Source: Aquarana catesbeiana (lineage: Eukaryota; Chordata; Amphibia; Anura; Ranidae). From it: DNA of 64,000 bases. Under the pieces are notes generated by a model. That model saw only the letters and a list, made by a program, of their open reading frames with translations, did not search any database and was not told where the DNA came from. A program made the position numbers and the translations under genes. The stretch is from the NCBI RefSeq assembly GCF_042186555.1, contig NC_133328.1, forward strand, positions 62,520,685-62,584,684, given 5' to 3'. This document shows positions 30,838-40,459 of the stretch, one piece after another. Positions within the stretch are counted from its first letter, which is position 1; each line of letters begins with the position of its first letter.

Positions 30838-30930
30838 TGTTCTCCTCTGGAAAGTCCTGATGCTGCACTTGACACTGACTTCGAGTATGAGGCCAAGGAT
30901 CTGGCGGAGGTTGAGTCTTCTTCATCCAAG
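30838..30930 (+). pseudogene. Exon-like 31-codon unit, copy 1
   Basis: After a pyrimidine-rich stretch and ATCTAAG, 93 bases are open in one frame: CSPLESPDAALDTDF then EYEAKDLAEVESSSSK. The following bases are TTAAATCC, so no GT donor is present in this copy. The related copy at 33323-33415 does end in AAG|GTAAAG. The unit belongs to a local tandem repeat whose other parts include TTTTGATGTCT, ATGACATTGCAATT and CATTGTTCAATCGC. I do not recognise the protein. Confidence 0.35.
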
Positions 30931-31018
30931 TTAAATCCTTTGTTCAACGTAGCCTTTTGATGTCTAAGACTGAGGAAAACAATATGACATTGCAATTTCT
31001 TTAACATTGTTCAATCGC

Positions 31019-32322
31019 TATTTTTTGAGACACGCTCCGGTACGGCCTCCCAAATCCTTTTTTAAACAACTGGAAGGCATTACTAGTTCATTCATATGGG
31101 CCCCCAAACAACCACGCATAGGAATCAAGGTACTTCAGGAACCTTGGGGGCAGGGGGGATTGGCCCTACCTGACTGGAAGAAATATTACCTAGCTGCTCA
31201 GATGGTATTTGTATATAAATGGTTGACATCTGACGACGGAGACTCAGCAACTGTTGTGGAAGCGGCTCACTTGGGGTCATATGAGACCCTCCGTTTAGCC
31301 ATTCACAGGGGGGTTAGGTCGGAGCTTCCATTGACATTGGCTATGAAGGCTATTATTAAGGCTTGGGGGAGGCAGTGGAGTTGGCGTGCCCGAGCTACTT
31401 GGATTTCTCACCTCAGACTCCCTTGTGGGGGAACCCCAAGTTGTCTCACTTTTACTCATTCCAGGATCCCATGGTGTGGGTGGTCAAGGGAATTAAGTTA
31501 CTAAAGGACATCACCAAAGATGGAACACTTCTGACTTTTGACCAGCTGAAGACTAAGCATGACCTCCCTAACGCATATTTCTTCAGGTTCATACAGATTC
31601 GTCACGCATTTCAGGCCCAATTCAGAGATAGGGCGGTAGAGTCCATCCCATCGGCTCTGGAAGATATGCTTATGGTAAAAGACCTCCCTAAGATTTTGTC
31701 GGTCACATATAAAGAACTGTTCAAGAAAAGTCCGGCGGCAATGGCTAAATGTAGGGAGCGTTGGGAGAGCGAAGTCCTTGCTATGGATGGGGAGGAATGG
31801 GATGACATATGGGTGCATCCCTTTAAACATTTAATCTCTGCGAGAGACAGACTCATACATTTTAAATTTTTGCACAGAATTTATTTTACACCGGCCAGAT
31901 TGGCGGTAATCTACCCATCGGTCTCCTCGGCTTGTTGGAGATGTGGATTTTCACAGGCAGATGCCAAACATATTTTCTGGGATTGCCTGCGCATCAAGAC
32001 CTTTTGGGAAGGGGTAATAAAATGCATAGAAGAAATTTTAAAAATACCTATCCCGTTATCAATTAGAGTATGTTTGTTGGGCCTAGTAGAGGAGGTAGTT
32101 CTGTCCAGAGCTCTTAGAACGTTACTGAACATTCTATTCTTCTATGGAAGAAAAGCCATATTTAAATGGAGGAATTCCGCTCCCCCTGGTATTCCCTTTT
32201 GGAAGGGACTGGTAAATTCCATGATGTCTTATTATAAGGCAACCTACCAATGTGGAGGGTGCAGAAAAAAGTTTGATAAAGTTTGGCAGTCCTGGTTTGG
32301 CTCGGAGGTAACGGCTGGCTAG
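31019..32322 (+). pseudogene. L1 ORF2 C-terminal part
   Basis: Begins in the RT thumb region (PPKSFFKQLEGITSSFIW; LALPDWKKYYLAAQM). A frameshift near 31370 separates it from the second piece (GNPKLSHFYSFQDP onward). The latter reads to the natural end through DLPKILSVTYKELF, HFKFLHRIYFTPARL and the zinc-knuckle-like CWRCGF...HIFWDCLRIKTFWE. It ends at 32322. No catalytic box is included, so the copy is dead on arrival, as usual for truncated L1s. Confidence 0.88.
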
Positions 32323-32757
32323 TTCTGCCCAAGGTCTCATATGAGGTTAAATAATAGGCATGGGAGTCTGTTCTAACCAAACACATGAGGATGGGTGGTA
32401 GTTAAGGGTAGATGTGTCCTTTTGATCATAACTTAGCTCAACATCAAATACAGTGCAGTGCTTTGGGGAGTATAATAAACACACATATGTATATTCACAT
32501 GGGCGTACTTCAGATTTTCCCCTATTGGTAAGATAAAGAGAAGTAATTTTTCTTAAATGTGGTGAACTGTGTCCGGGATGTTGGGGGGGGGGGGGAGTTT
32601 TGTAAAATAAGTCACCTGTGTTAGGTTGACTATATGTTGGATTCAAGTTGACCATGTTGGTCAAGGAATGGCCGGTGTTGTGCCGGGTCACTCCACTGTC
32701 TTTGTATGTTTGTTTGTCCAAAAAATTTAATAAACAGAATTTTCAAAAAAAAAAAAA
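31019..32757 (+). mobile_element. 5'-truncated L1/Tx1-type copy with poly-A tail
   Basis: Bounded by AACATTGTTCAATCGC (31003-31018 and 32756-32771) and ending in AATAAACAGAATTTTC plus an A run, that is, a polyadenylation signal and tail. It contains only the last part of ORF2 and about 430 bp of 3' UTR. It belongs to a different subfamily from the L1 at 13212-30637. Confidence 0.88.
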
Positions 32758-32872
32758 CATTGTTCAATCGCACACTGTTGTGGTCTAAGAACAATGTTTA
32801 CACATTGTTCAATCGCACACTGTTGTGGTCTAAGAACAATGTTTACACATTTTCTTTCCACTGTGCATCTAA

Positions 32873-33318
32873 TGCCGCGTACACACAGGCGGACTTTTTG
32901 ACCGGACTGGTCCGACAAACTTTCCAGCGGACTTTCGACGGACTTTTGACGGACTTCCGACAGATTTCTAACGAACGGACTTGCCTACACACGATCACAC
33001 CAAAGTCCGACGGATTTGTACGTGATGACGTACGGCCGGACTAAAATAAGGAAGTTGATAGCCAGTAGCCAATAGCTGCCCTAGCGTGGGTTTTTGTCCG
33101 TCGGACTAGCATACAGACGAGCAGATTTCTGGTTCCGGCGGAGTTACGACGTAAAGATTTGAAGCATATTCCAAATCTAAAGTCCGTCAAATTTGCAACT
33201 AGAAAAGTCCGCTGAAGGTCCGGTGAAGCCCACACACGATCGGATTGTCCGCCGGATTTGGTCCGTCGGCGTCCGTCAGATCAGTCCGGTCGAAAAGTCC
33301 GACTGTGTGTACGCCCCA
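32873..33318. mobile_element. Harbinger-type MITE (446 bp), copy 1
   Basis: The left end is TGCCGCGTACACACAGGCGGAC after TAA (32870-32872). The right end is GTGTGTACGCCCCA followed by TTA (33319-33321). Its interior is built from GTCCGNCGGAC-type words. It interrupts the sequence GCATCTAA|GTGTTCTCC, which is uninterrupted in the nearby repeat copy at 30831-30846, so the pre-insertion site is known. Confidence 0.85.
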
Positions 33319-33322
33319 TTAG

Positions 33323-33415
33323 TGTTCTCCCCTGGGAAGTCCTGATACTGCACTTGACACCAACATCGAGTATGAGGCCAAGGATCTGGCGGAGGTTGAG
33401 TCTTCTTCATCCAAG
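33323..33415 (+). pseudogene. Exon-like 31-codon unit, copy 2
   Basis: 93 bases, open in the same frame as copy 1 (CSPLGSPDTALDTNI then EYEAKDLAEVESSSSK), ending AAG|GTAAAG, a good donor. Differences from copy 1 include four amino-acid changes and at least one silent change. The acceptor side is split by the MITE 32873-33318. Confidence 0.4.
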
Positions 33416-33427
33416 GTAAAGCCTTTT

Positions 33428-34349
33428 TTAACCACTTGCCGACTGCTGTCAGTACGTCAGCAGAATGGCACGGCTGGGCAAAGTAACATATGGGTACGTT
33501 ACTTTGAATATCCTGCCGTGCGCCTGCTGCGAGCTCCGTGCCCGCGGGACCCGCGGAATCGATCGCTGCTGGGATTCCCGCGATCGTGTCACGGAGCTAA
33601 AGAACGGGGAGATGCCGATGTAAACAGCATCTCCCCTGTCATCGGGAGCAGCGATCAGTGTCATGTCACTGCTAGCCCATCCCCCCTGCAGTTAGTAATC
33701 ACTCCCTGGGACACACTTAACCCCTCCCCACCCCCTAGTGGTTAACCCCTTCACTGCCAGTGACATTTTTACAGTAATCAATGCAATTTTATAGCATTGA
33801 TCGCTATATTAATGCCAATGGTCCCAAAAATGTGTCAAAATTGTCCGATGTGTCCGCCATAATTTCGCAGTCACAATAAAAATCGCTGATCGCCGCTATT
33901 ACTAGTTAAAAAAAATATATTAATGAAAATGCCATAAAACTATCCCCTATTTTGTAAACGCTATAACTTTTGTGTAAACCAATCAGTAAACGCTTAATGC
34001 GACTTTTTTTTACCAAAAATATGTAGAAGAATACGTATCAGCCTAAACTGAGGAAAAAAATTTTTTTTATATATTTTTGGGGGATATTTATTATAGCAAA
34101 AAGCAAAAAATAATGCGTTTTTTTTAAAATTGTCGCTCTATTTTTGTTTATAGCGCAAAAAATAAAAACCGCAGGGGTGATCAAATACCACCAAAAGAAA
34201 GCTCTATTTGTGGGAAAAAAGGGCGTCAATTTTGTTTGGGAGCCACGTCGCATGACCGCGCAATTGTCAGTTAAAGAGACGTAGTGCCGAATCGCAAAAA
34301 GTGCTCTGGTCTGGAAGGGGGTAGATCCTTCCGGAGCTGAAGTGGTTAA
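33428..34349. mobile_element. piggyBac-type MITE
   Basis: TTAA stands at 33428-33431 and 34346-34349. The left end is CCACTTGCCGACTGCTGTCAG. The right end is CTTCCGGAGCTGAAGTGG, giving CCACTT inverted at both sides. 922 bp, non-coding. Its second half shares most words with 15040-15640. Confidence 0.85.
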
Positions 34350-34849
34350 GCAACTCATCAACTTTGATATGCAGGGAGCGTTCACCTGGTGTTTACGAAT
34401 GTTGTCATTTGTGATGTTTGTGATGTGCTGATGTTGAGGGGATCGGGGAGCCTGGGTATGTGTCGATACCACCGACTGACGAGACGTTCGCTAACTATCT
34501 CGTGTTTGGACGGGTATCGACACTGAGGGCTCTAACCCTGCCATCCAGAGCGCTGAAGACAACAGCCTTTCTGAATGGCAGGCTCACTGATGGGTAGTAG
34601 GCCTTAACATGCCTCCTCAAAGGTGGGTCCCAACATTGTGGAACATACACTAGTACAAAATTATAGAAAAGTTTTTTAATTAGTATGCTTCCAGCAGTGT
34701 TCGTTAGTAGTAGCAGAAAAGACTCGCTATCAGCTAGTAGGCCCTACCAGGCCTCCCTGTTAGGCGAGTCCCCAGCAGCAGTCACCATATAGCCCAGTCT
34801 GGCGGGCCTTAGCAGATCTAGGGCTCTCAGCATCCAGCTGTTACACTGT

Positions 34850-36290
34850 TTTCAGGTAGTAGTAGTAGGTGGTCAGGTAGTAGGCCTCACTAGGACTCCT
34901 TGAGAGTGAATTCCCACATACTGTGTATATTAGGTGGCAGGCCTCCCTGAAGTTGAATTCACGCTTTTTGAAGGCAAAGCCTCAAAGAAAGTCAACTGGA
35001 CTGCCAGTCTGGCTCGCTATCAGCTAGTGGGTCTATACAGGTCTCCCTGAAAGGTGAGTTCCCAAACAAAGTGGATGTCAGGTGGAGGACCTTTCCAGGC
35101 CTTACTGAAGTTGAGCTCACACATCATGTGGTCATCAGGTAGTAGGCCTCACTAGGACCCCCTGAATTTGAGCTCCCACGTGTCTTGGCTGTCAGATAGT
35201 GGAGAGCTCCCATAAAATGTGGTTGACAGGTAGCAGGCTTCACCAGGCCTCCCTGAAAGATAAGTTGCACATTCTCTAAGGCGAGTTTCCTATCAGGTTG
35301 TAGGCCTCTCTAGGCCTCCCTGAGGGTGAGCTCCCACATATTGTGGTTGTCAGGTAGTAGGCCTCACCAGGCCTCCCTGGAAGCGAGTTCCCGCATACTT
35401 TCAGTTTCCAAGTATGGTTGTTATCAGGTTGTAGGCCTATCTAGGCCTCCCTGAAGATTAGCTCCCACATGTCGTGGTTGTCAGGTAGTAGGCCTCACCA
35501 GGCCTCCCTGGAAGTGAGCCCCCACATACTGTGAGCTTAGGATGGATATCAGGTAGTAGGCCTCTCCAGCCCTCCCTGAAGGTGTGCTCCCATTTACTTT
35601 TTTTGTCAGGTAGTAGTCCTCACCAGGCCTCCCTGGAAGCAAGCCTCCACATACTGTGAACTAAGGATGGCTATCAGGTAGTATGAGGTAGTATGCCTCA
35701 CCAAGCCTCCCTGGAGGTGTGCTGCCACATATGGTGGTTGTCAGGTAGTAGACCTCACCAGGCCTCCCTGGAAGCGAGCTCCCACATACTGTGAGTCTTC
35801 AAGTATGGTGGTTGTCAGGTAGTAGGCCTTTCTAGGCCTCCCTGGAGGTGAGCTCCCACAAACTGTGTGTTTCCACTTAGTATGGTTTTCAGGTAGTAGG
35901 CCTCTTCAGGCCTCCCTGAAAGTGAGCCCCTTCATGTCATGGTTGTCAGGTAGTAGGCTTCACCAGGCCTCCCTGGAGTTGAGTTCCAACATACTTTGAT
36001 TCCACTTAAGGTGGTTAACTGGTAACAGGTTGTAGGCCTCTCTGTAGGTTAATTCCCACTTATCGTGGTTATCAGGTAGTAGGCTTCACCAGGCATCCCT
36101 GAAGGTGAGCTCCCACATACTGTGGTTGTCAGGTAGTAGGCCTCACCAGGCCTCCCTAAAGGTTAGCTCCCACATACTGTCGTCGTTAGGTAGTAGGCCT
36201 CTCCAGGCCTCCCTGAGAGTAGTTTCACAGTGGTGCTGGGTTTTGGAAGCTAGTGGCCGCTTACTATCAGTTTAGCAGTCCTTATCAGGC
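34850..36290. repeat. Degenerate minisatellite (GTCAGGTAGTAGGCCTCACC)
   Basis: More than 15 imperfect tandem units of about 60-100 bp built on GTCAGGTAGTAGGCCTC-ACCAGGCCTCCCTGAA and GTGAGCTCCCACATACTGTG. Unit length varies. The same words in looser form begin near 34610. No protein-coding pattern is visible. Confidence 0.88.
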
Positions 36291-36544
36291 AGCTACAGAA
36301 GGTGAGCTTGTGCCCTAGCTCCGCTCAAGTTTTATTCTTGGCTACGGGTTCCCTCCTGGAACCTCTTTATCCTGCTACAGCCTGGTTGCCTACCAGGTAG
36401 ATCTTATGCTCCCCTCACTGAGGGTCACTACGAGTATTTGGTCTCCTGAGTCTGGTCAGTCGGTCGAAGGCCTCCCTTGAGGCCTCCCAGTTAGATCAGT
36501 CCTTAGGCCCTCACAGGCCTCCTCAGTGTTTTGAAACACAAACA

Positions 36545-36724
36545 ATGGGTAGATCCGTGGATCGGGTAGAGAAACTCCCCTCGCTGGCAAGGGTTGTAAA
36601 GCACTATGCTGAGTCATACTCTCTGGGTTATCCCATCTCTGAGATCTGGGCCGAGTGGTTCACTGCCAGCTTCGCAGTCCCTCGGGTTGGATGCCTTACT
36701 TTAGGAAAGTGTCCTAAATCCTAA
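36545..36724 (+). CDS. Small open frame of 59 codons, unknown
   Basis: Begins MGRSVDRVEKLPSLARVV after ACAATGG, a favourable start context, and stops at TAA 36722-36724. Composition is protein-like: HYAESYSLGYP and IWAEWFTASFAVP, with several aromatic residues. It lies just after the minisatellite field. The MG start and a compact helical-looking 50 residues could suit the beginning of a retroelement Gag, but nothing downstream supports this. Treat it as hypothetical. Confidence 0.25.
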   Translation: MGRSVDRVEKLPSLARVVKHYAESYSLGYPISEIWAEWFTASFAVPRVGCLTLGKCPKS

Positions 36725-37124
36725 AATGTCTTCGGACAGACAGGAAGTGGCCAGACTGTGTGTCTTGTGTAGTGACACCAGGTCAGGCCTGCATGGTGGC
36801 ATTTCAGGTGGCATGTTCCCCTGAATAGTCAGGTAGTGGTCCAATAGTCAATAGTCCTCTAGCCACATTCCCTAGAAGGGACCACTTCTAAGATTGAAGT
36901 TGTGGTCCTAGGCCCTTGAGCAGGCCCAGGTAGACCTTCCATTAAACTATGTTTATGGAGGTTTTCTGTAGTATCATATAGCTTGGGCTATGACCATAGG
37001 AAGTACTGTCACTGACAGCCAAGTGTGACCTGAGGGTGAGTGGTTCTAGCGTTCATTTAAATTGCTGGTTCTGACAGTTGTCACTGCCATTGGGCATGCA
37101 CTCCCCTTAGCATGGTTGCGTGGG

Positions 37125-37516
37125 TATATCGTTCCCCAAAGCGCCATATGACGTAGTGTCGAAGTTCCCTTCGAAAGGGAACGTCTCAGGTTACCACTGT
37201 AACCTATGTTCCCTAAAAACAGGGAAGGAGACACTACGTCTCCCTGCCATGCCCCGGGGGCCTGCCTACCAAACAGTCCTTTCAGACAAAAGGATATTGT
37301 CATGTTTGGAAGGCGCCCTTATATACATCCAGGTCGCGCGTTAATCATTCACACTGATGATTCACAGGCTGTCGCCGGTCAACATGATTGCCGTGAGTTG
37401 ATATTTGATTTCAAACACCTGTCACGCCTGAGGCGTTCCCCAAAGCGTCATAGGACGTAATGTCACATTCCCTGTTCTCAGGGAACATAGGCTACAGTTG
37501 TAACCTGAGACGTTCT
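37125..37516. repeat. Inverted-repeat element with GGTTAC..GTAACC palindromes
   Basis: The left half (about 37130-37260) contains GTTCCCCAAAGCGCCATATG, GGGAACGTCTCAGGTTACC and GTAACCTATGTTCCCT. The right half (about 37430-37516) contains CGTTCCCCAAAGCGTCATAG, CCCTGTTCTCAGGGAACATA and GTAACCTGAGACGTTC. The outer blocks are direct, and the GGGAACGTCTC/GAGACGTTC blocks are inverted. It ends exactly where piggyBac element 2 begins, so its right border may be cut. Non-coding. Confidence 0.6.
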
Positions 37517-37964
37517 TTAACCTCCTGACATCCGGCCGTAGCCGAATTATGGCCACAGCGCGGATGTCAATTCCCGGGAGGCCGTCATATGACGGCCTCC
37601 CCTTTCCTCGCTCCCTGTGCGCGCTCATTTCACATGGGGAAATTCTGTGTTGGCCGTGTCCCTTGGACACAGCCAATCACAGATCGCTGTAAATGGCCAA
37701 TCACAGCGGCCATTTACAGCGCAATCGCCATGGCCAATGAGCGGTGATCTCAAATGTAAACATTTGAGATCATCTCTCATTGCCGGCTCTCTCTCCTCAC
37801 ACAGAGACAGCGTGTGAGGAGAGAGAGATCTGTCAGCAAGCTGTGAGTTTTACTGAGCGTTTTACTGTGTCTACAGTGCCCACAGTGACCATCATTACAG
37901 TGCCCATCTTTACAGTGCCCATCATTACAGTGCACCATCAGTACAGTGCCCCATCAGTACAGTG

Positions 37965-38525
37965 CCAATCGGTGCCCACCTGTGCCAATCGGTGCCCACC
38001 TGTGCCAATTGGTGCCCACCTGTCTGCCCAGCGGTGATCAGTGTCCAGCTGCACATCTGCACAATCAGTGCCCACCTGTGCCACCTTATCAGTGCCCACC
38101 TGTGCCAATCAGTGCCCATCTGTGCCGCCTCATCAGTGCCCATCTGTCCTGCTCCATCTGTGCCGCTCCATCTGTGCCGCTCCATCTGTGCCGCCCCATC
38201 TGTGCTGCCCCATCTGTGCCGCTCCATCTGTGCCGCCCCATCTGTGCCATCCCATCAGTGCCCAGCTGTGCCACCTCATCAGTGCACATCTGTTCCACCT
38301 CATCAGTGCCCACCTGTGCCACCTCATCAGTGCCCACCTGTGCCGCCTCATCAGTGCCCACCAGTGCCACCTCATCAGTGCACATCTGCACATCTGTTCC
38401 ACCTCATCAGTGCACATCTGTTCCACCTCATCAGTGCACATCTGTTCCACCTCATCAGTGCCCCTCTGTGCCACCTCAGTGCCCATCTGTGCTCATCAGT
38501 GCCGCCTCATCAGTGCCCATCAGTG
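37965..38525. repeat. 24-bp minisatellite upstream of the piggyBac 2 transposase
   Basis: Units of the type CAGTGCCCACCTGTGCCACC+TCAT, with an internal block of GCTCCATCTGTGCC (about 38150-38250). The 24-base length keeps all frames open, so the transposase frame extends 198 codons upstream of its likely ATG through VPPHQCPP-type repeats. Confidence 0.88.
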
Positions 38526-38539
38526 CAGGCTTAGCAACC

Positions 38540-40459
38540 ATGTCCAAAAGAAACTTTTCTGCCGAGGAGGCGTACCAAATATTGTCCCAGGCCGACGAGA
38601 GCAACGGGGAGCTCTCTTTTTCGGATTCCCTTTCCGACTCCGGTTCTGAGTCGGACATAAATTATGAGCCAGTCCTCAGCAGTGGAACACTGAGTGACTC
38701 AGAGGAGGAAGAGATTCGGGCCGCCAAACGAAGGCGTTCTGGTGGGGAGGCAGTGGCATCTACCAGCACCACAGTGCCATCCACTAGCACGGCAGTCCCA
38801 TCCACCAGCACCGCAGTGCCATCCACCAGCACGGCAGTCCCATCCACCAGCACCGCAGTCCCATTCACCAGCACCGCAGTGCCATCCACCAGCACCACGG
38901 TGCCTCGGCAAGAAAGGCCAAGGACCCATGCCAGCCTTCCCTATGCCCTGAAGAACCCCTTGTGGCTTCCTCCTAATTCAAGAGAAGCCAACATTCCCCC
39001 TTTCACTGCCCAGCCAGGAGTCCAGGTGAACACAGAGAATTTTTCCCCAATAGATTTTTTAAATCTATTTTTTACCGAGGACATGCTGTCAAATATTGTG
39101 GCCCAGTGCAACCTTTATGCACAGCAATTCATTTTGAATAATCCAACGTCCTACTATGCCCGTCCCTATGAGTGGAGAGACCTAACGGTGGAGGAGTTGA
39201 AGGTTTTTTTAGGGCTCACATTTAACATGGGACTCACAAAAAAAAACACTTTGCTGTCCTATTGGTCAACCCACCCCCTCCAACACATGCCAGTATACTC
39301 CAAGGTAATGCCCAGAAACAGATACCTCATGATATTGAGGTTTCTTCATTTCAATGACAATACCCAGTGCCCTCCCCGAAATGACCCAAACTATGACAGA
39401 CTTTTCAAAATTCGGCCACTTTTAAATTATTTTTCTGCATTATTCCCCCTGCTGTTTACCCCGGACAAAAACATATGTGTGGATGAGTCCCTTGTTAAGT
39501 TTAGTGGCAGGCTAAAAATAAAACAATATATTCCCAGTAAGAGGGCCCGCTATGGGGTGAAGGTATACAAATTATGTGACCGAGTCACAGGTTACTTTTA
39601 TGCCTTCAAAGTGTACGAAGGGAAGGACACCCAGCTGCAACCCCCTAACTGCCCAGACTACTTGGGATCAAGCGGGAAAATTGTTTGGGACCTCACATAC
39701 CCCCTACTGGAGAAAGGCTACCACCTGTATGTAGACAACTTCTACACATCTCTGCCCCTGTTCCACAGCCTTCATCGGAAGAAGACGCCTGCATGTGGTA
39801 CCGTTAAAAAGAACCGGAAGGGCTTTCCTCAAAGTCTGGTGAATAAGAAATTGAGAGAAGGCGAAACGGCAAGTCTACGAAACAACGAGATTTTGGCAGT
39901 GAAGTGGAGAGACAAAAGAGATGTGTACATGTTGTCTTCAATCCACGATGATACCTTCATGGAAATCCCCAGAAGAAATGGCCCCATACAGAAACCTAAA
40001 TGCATCTTTGATTATAATTTGTTTATGGGGGGAGTCGACTTGAATGACCAGATGCTGGAACCGTACCTTGCTACAAGACGGACATACCATTGGTATAAGA
40101 AAGTCGCAATTTATTTTTTTCATTTGGCCATCTACAATTCATATGTCATTTATCGTAACTCCACCCAAAACCCCAAACGCTTCCTTGGCTACCAGGAGGA
40201 AGTTTTCACTGCCCTTACATTCCCGAACGGCCCACCAGAAAATATCCGATCAGATGTTCTAAGTCGACTCTCCGAATGCCACTTTCCCGATAAGATCCCT
40301 CCCAAACCAACAGGCCAACGACGGCAAAAAAAATGTAAGGTGTGTACCAGAGCAGGATTCAGAAGAGACACATCTTATTATTGTGCACAATGTCCTTCTG
40401 AACCAGGCCTCTGCGTAGGTGAATGTTTTCGTCGTTACCATACTTCACTAAATTATTAG
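38540..40459 (+). CDS. piggyBac transposase, full length
   Basis: 639 residues from the ATG at 38540 (MSKRNFSAEEAYQIL), chosen because piggyBac 1 starts at the matching place and because everything upstream is minisatellite. The N-terminus is acidic and carries TAVPSTS repeats (21-bp units, about residues 75-125). The DDE_Tnp_1_7-type core follows. The catalytic Asp residues are D315 (ICVDESL), D399 (YVDNFYTS) and D500/D503 (GGVDLNDQM). The C-terminus is a cysteine-rich cross-brace (CKVCTRAGF, YYCAQCPSEPGLCVGEC) ending RYHTSLNY. It would cut and paste the element at TTAA. No stop or frameshift is present, so the copy may be active or was recently. Confidence 0.96.
   Translation: MSKRNFSAEEAYQILSQADESNGELSFSDSLSDSGSESDINYEPVLSSGTLSDSEEEEIRAAKRRRSGGEAVASTSTTVPSTSTAVPSTSTAVPSTSTAVPSTSTAVPFTSTAVPSTSTTVPRQERPRTHASLPYALKNPLWLPPNSREANIPPFTAQPGVQVNTENFSPIDFLNLFFTEDMLSNIVAQCNLYAQQFILNNPTSYYARPYEWRDLTVEELKVFLGLTFNMGLTKKNTLLSYWSTHPLQHMPVYSKVMPRNRYLMILRFLHFNDNTQCPPRNDPNYDRLFKIRPLLNYFSALFPLLFTPDKNICVDESLVKFSGRLKIKQYIPSKRARYGVKVYKLCDRVTGYFYAFKVYEGKDTQLQPPNCPDYLGSSGKIVWDLTYPLLEKGYHLYVDNFYTSLPLFHSLHRKKTPACGTVKKNRKGFPQSLVNKKLREGETASLRNNEILAVKWRDKRDVYMLSSIHDDTFMEIPRRNGPIQKPKCIFDYNLFMGGVDLNDQMLEPYLATRRTYHWYKKVAIYFFHLAIYNSYVIYRNSTQNPKRFLGYQEEVFTALTFPNGPPENIRSDVLSRLSECHFPDKIPPKPTGQRRQKKCKVCTRAGFRRDTSYYCAQCPSEPGLCVGECFRRYHTSLNY

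Noticed and set aside
36545..36724. Retroviral Gag start
   Set aside because: Only an MG start and composition suggest it. No LTR, protease, RT or integrase signal is near, so I kept it as an unknown small frame.
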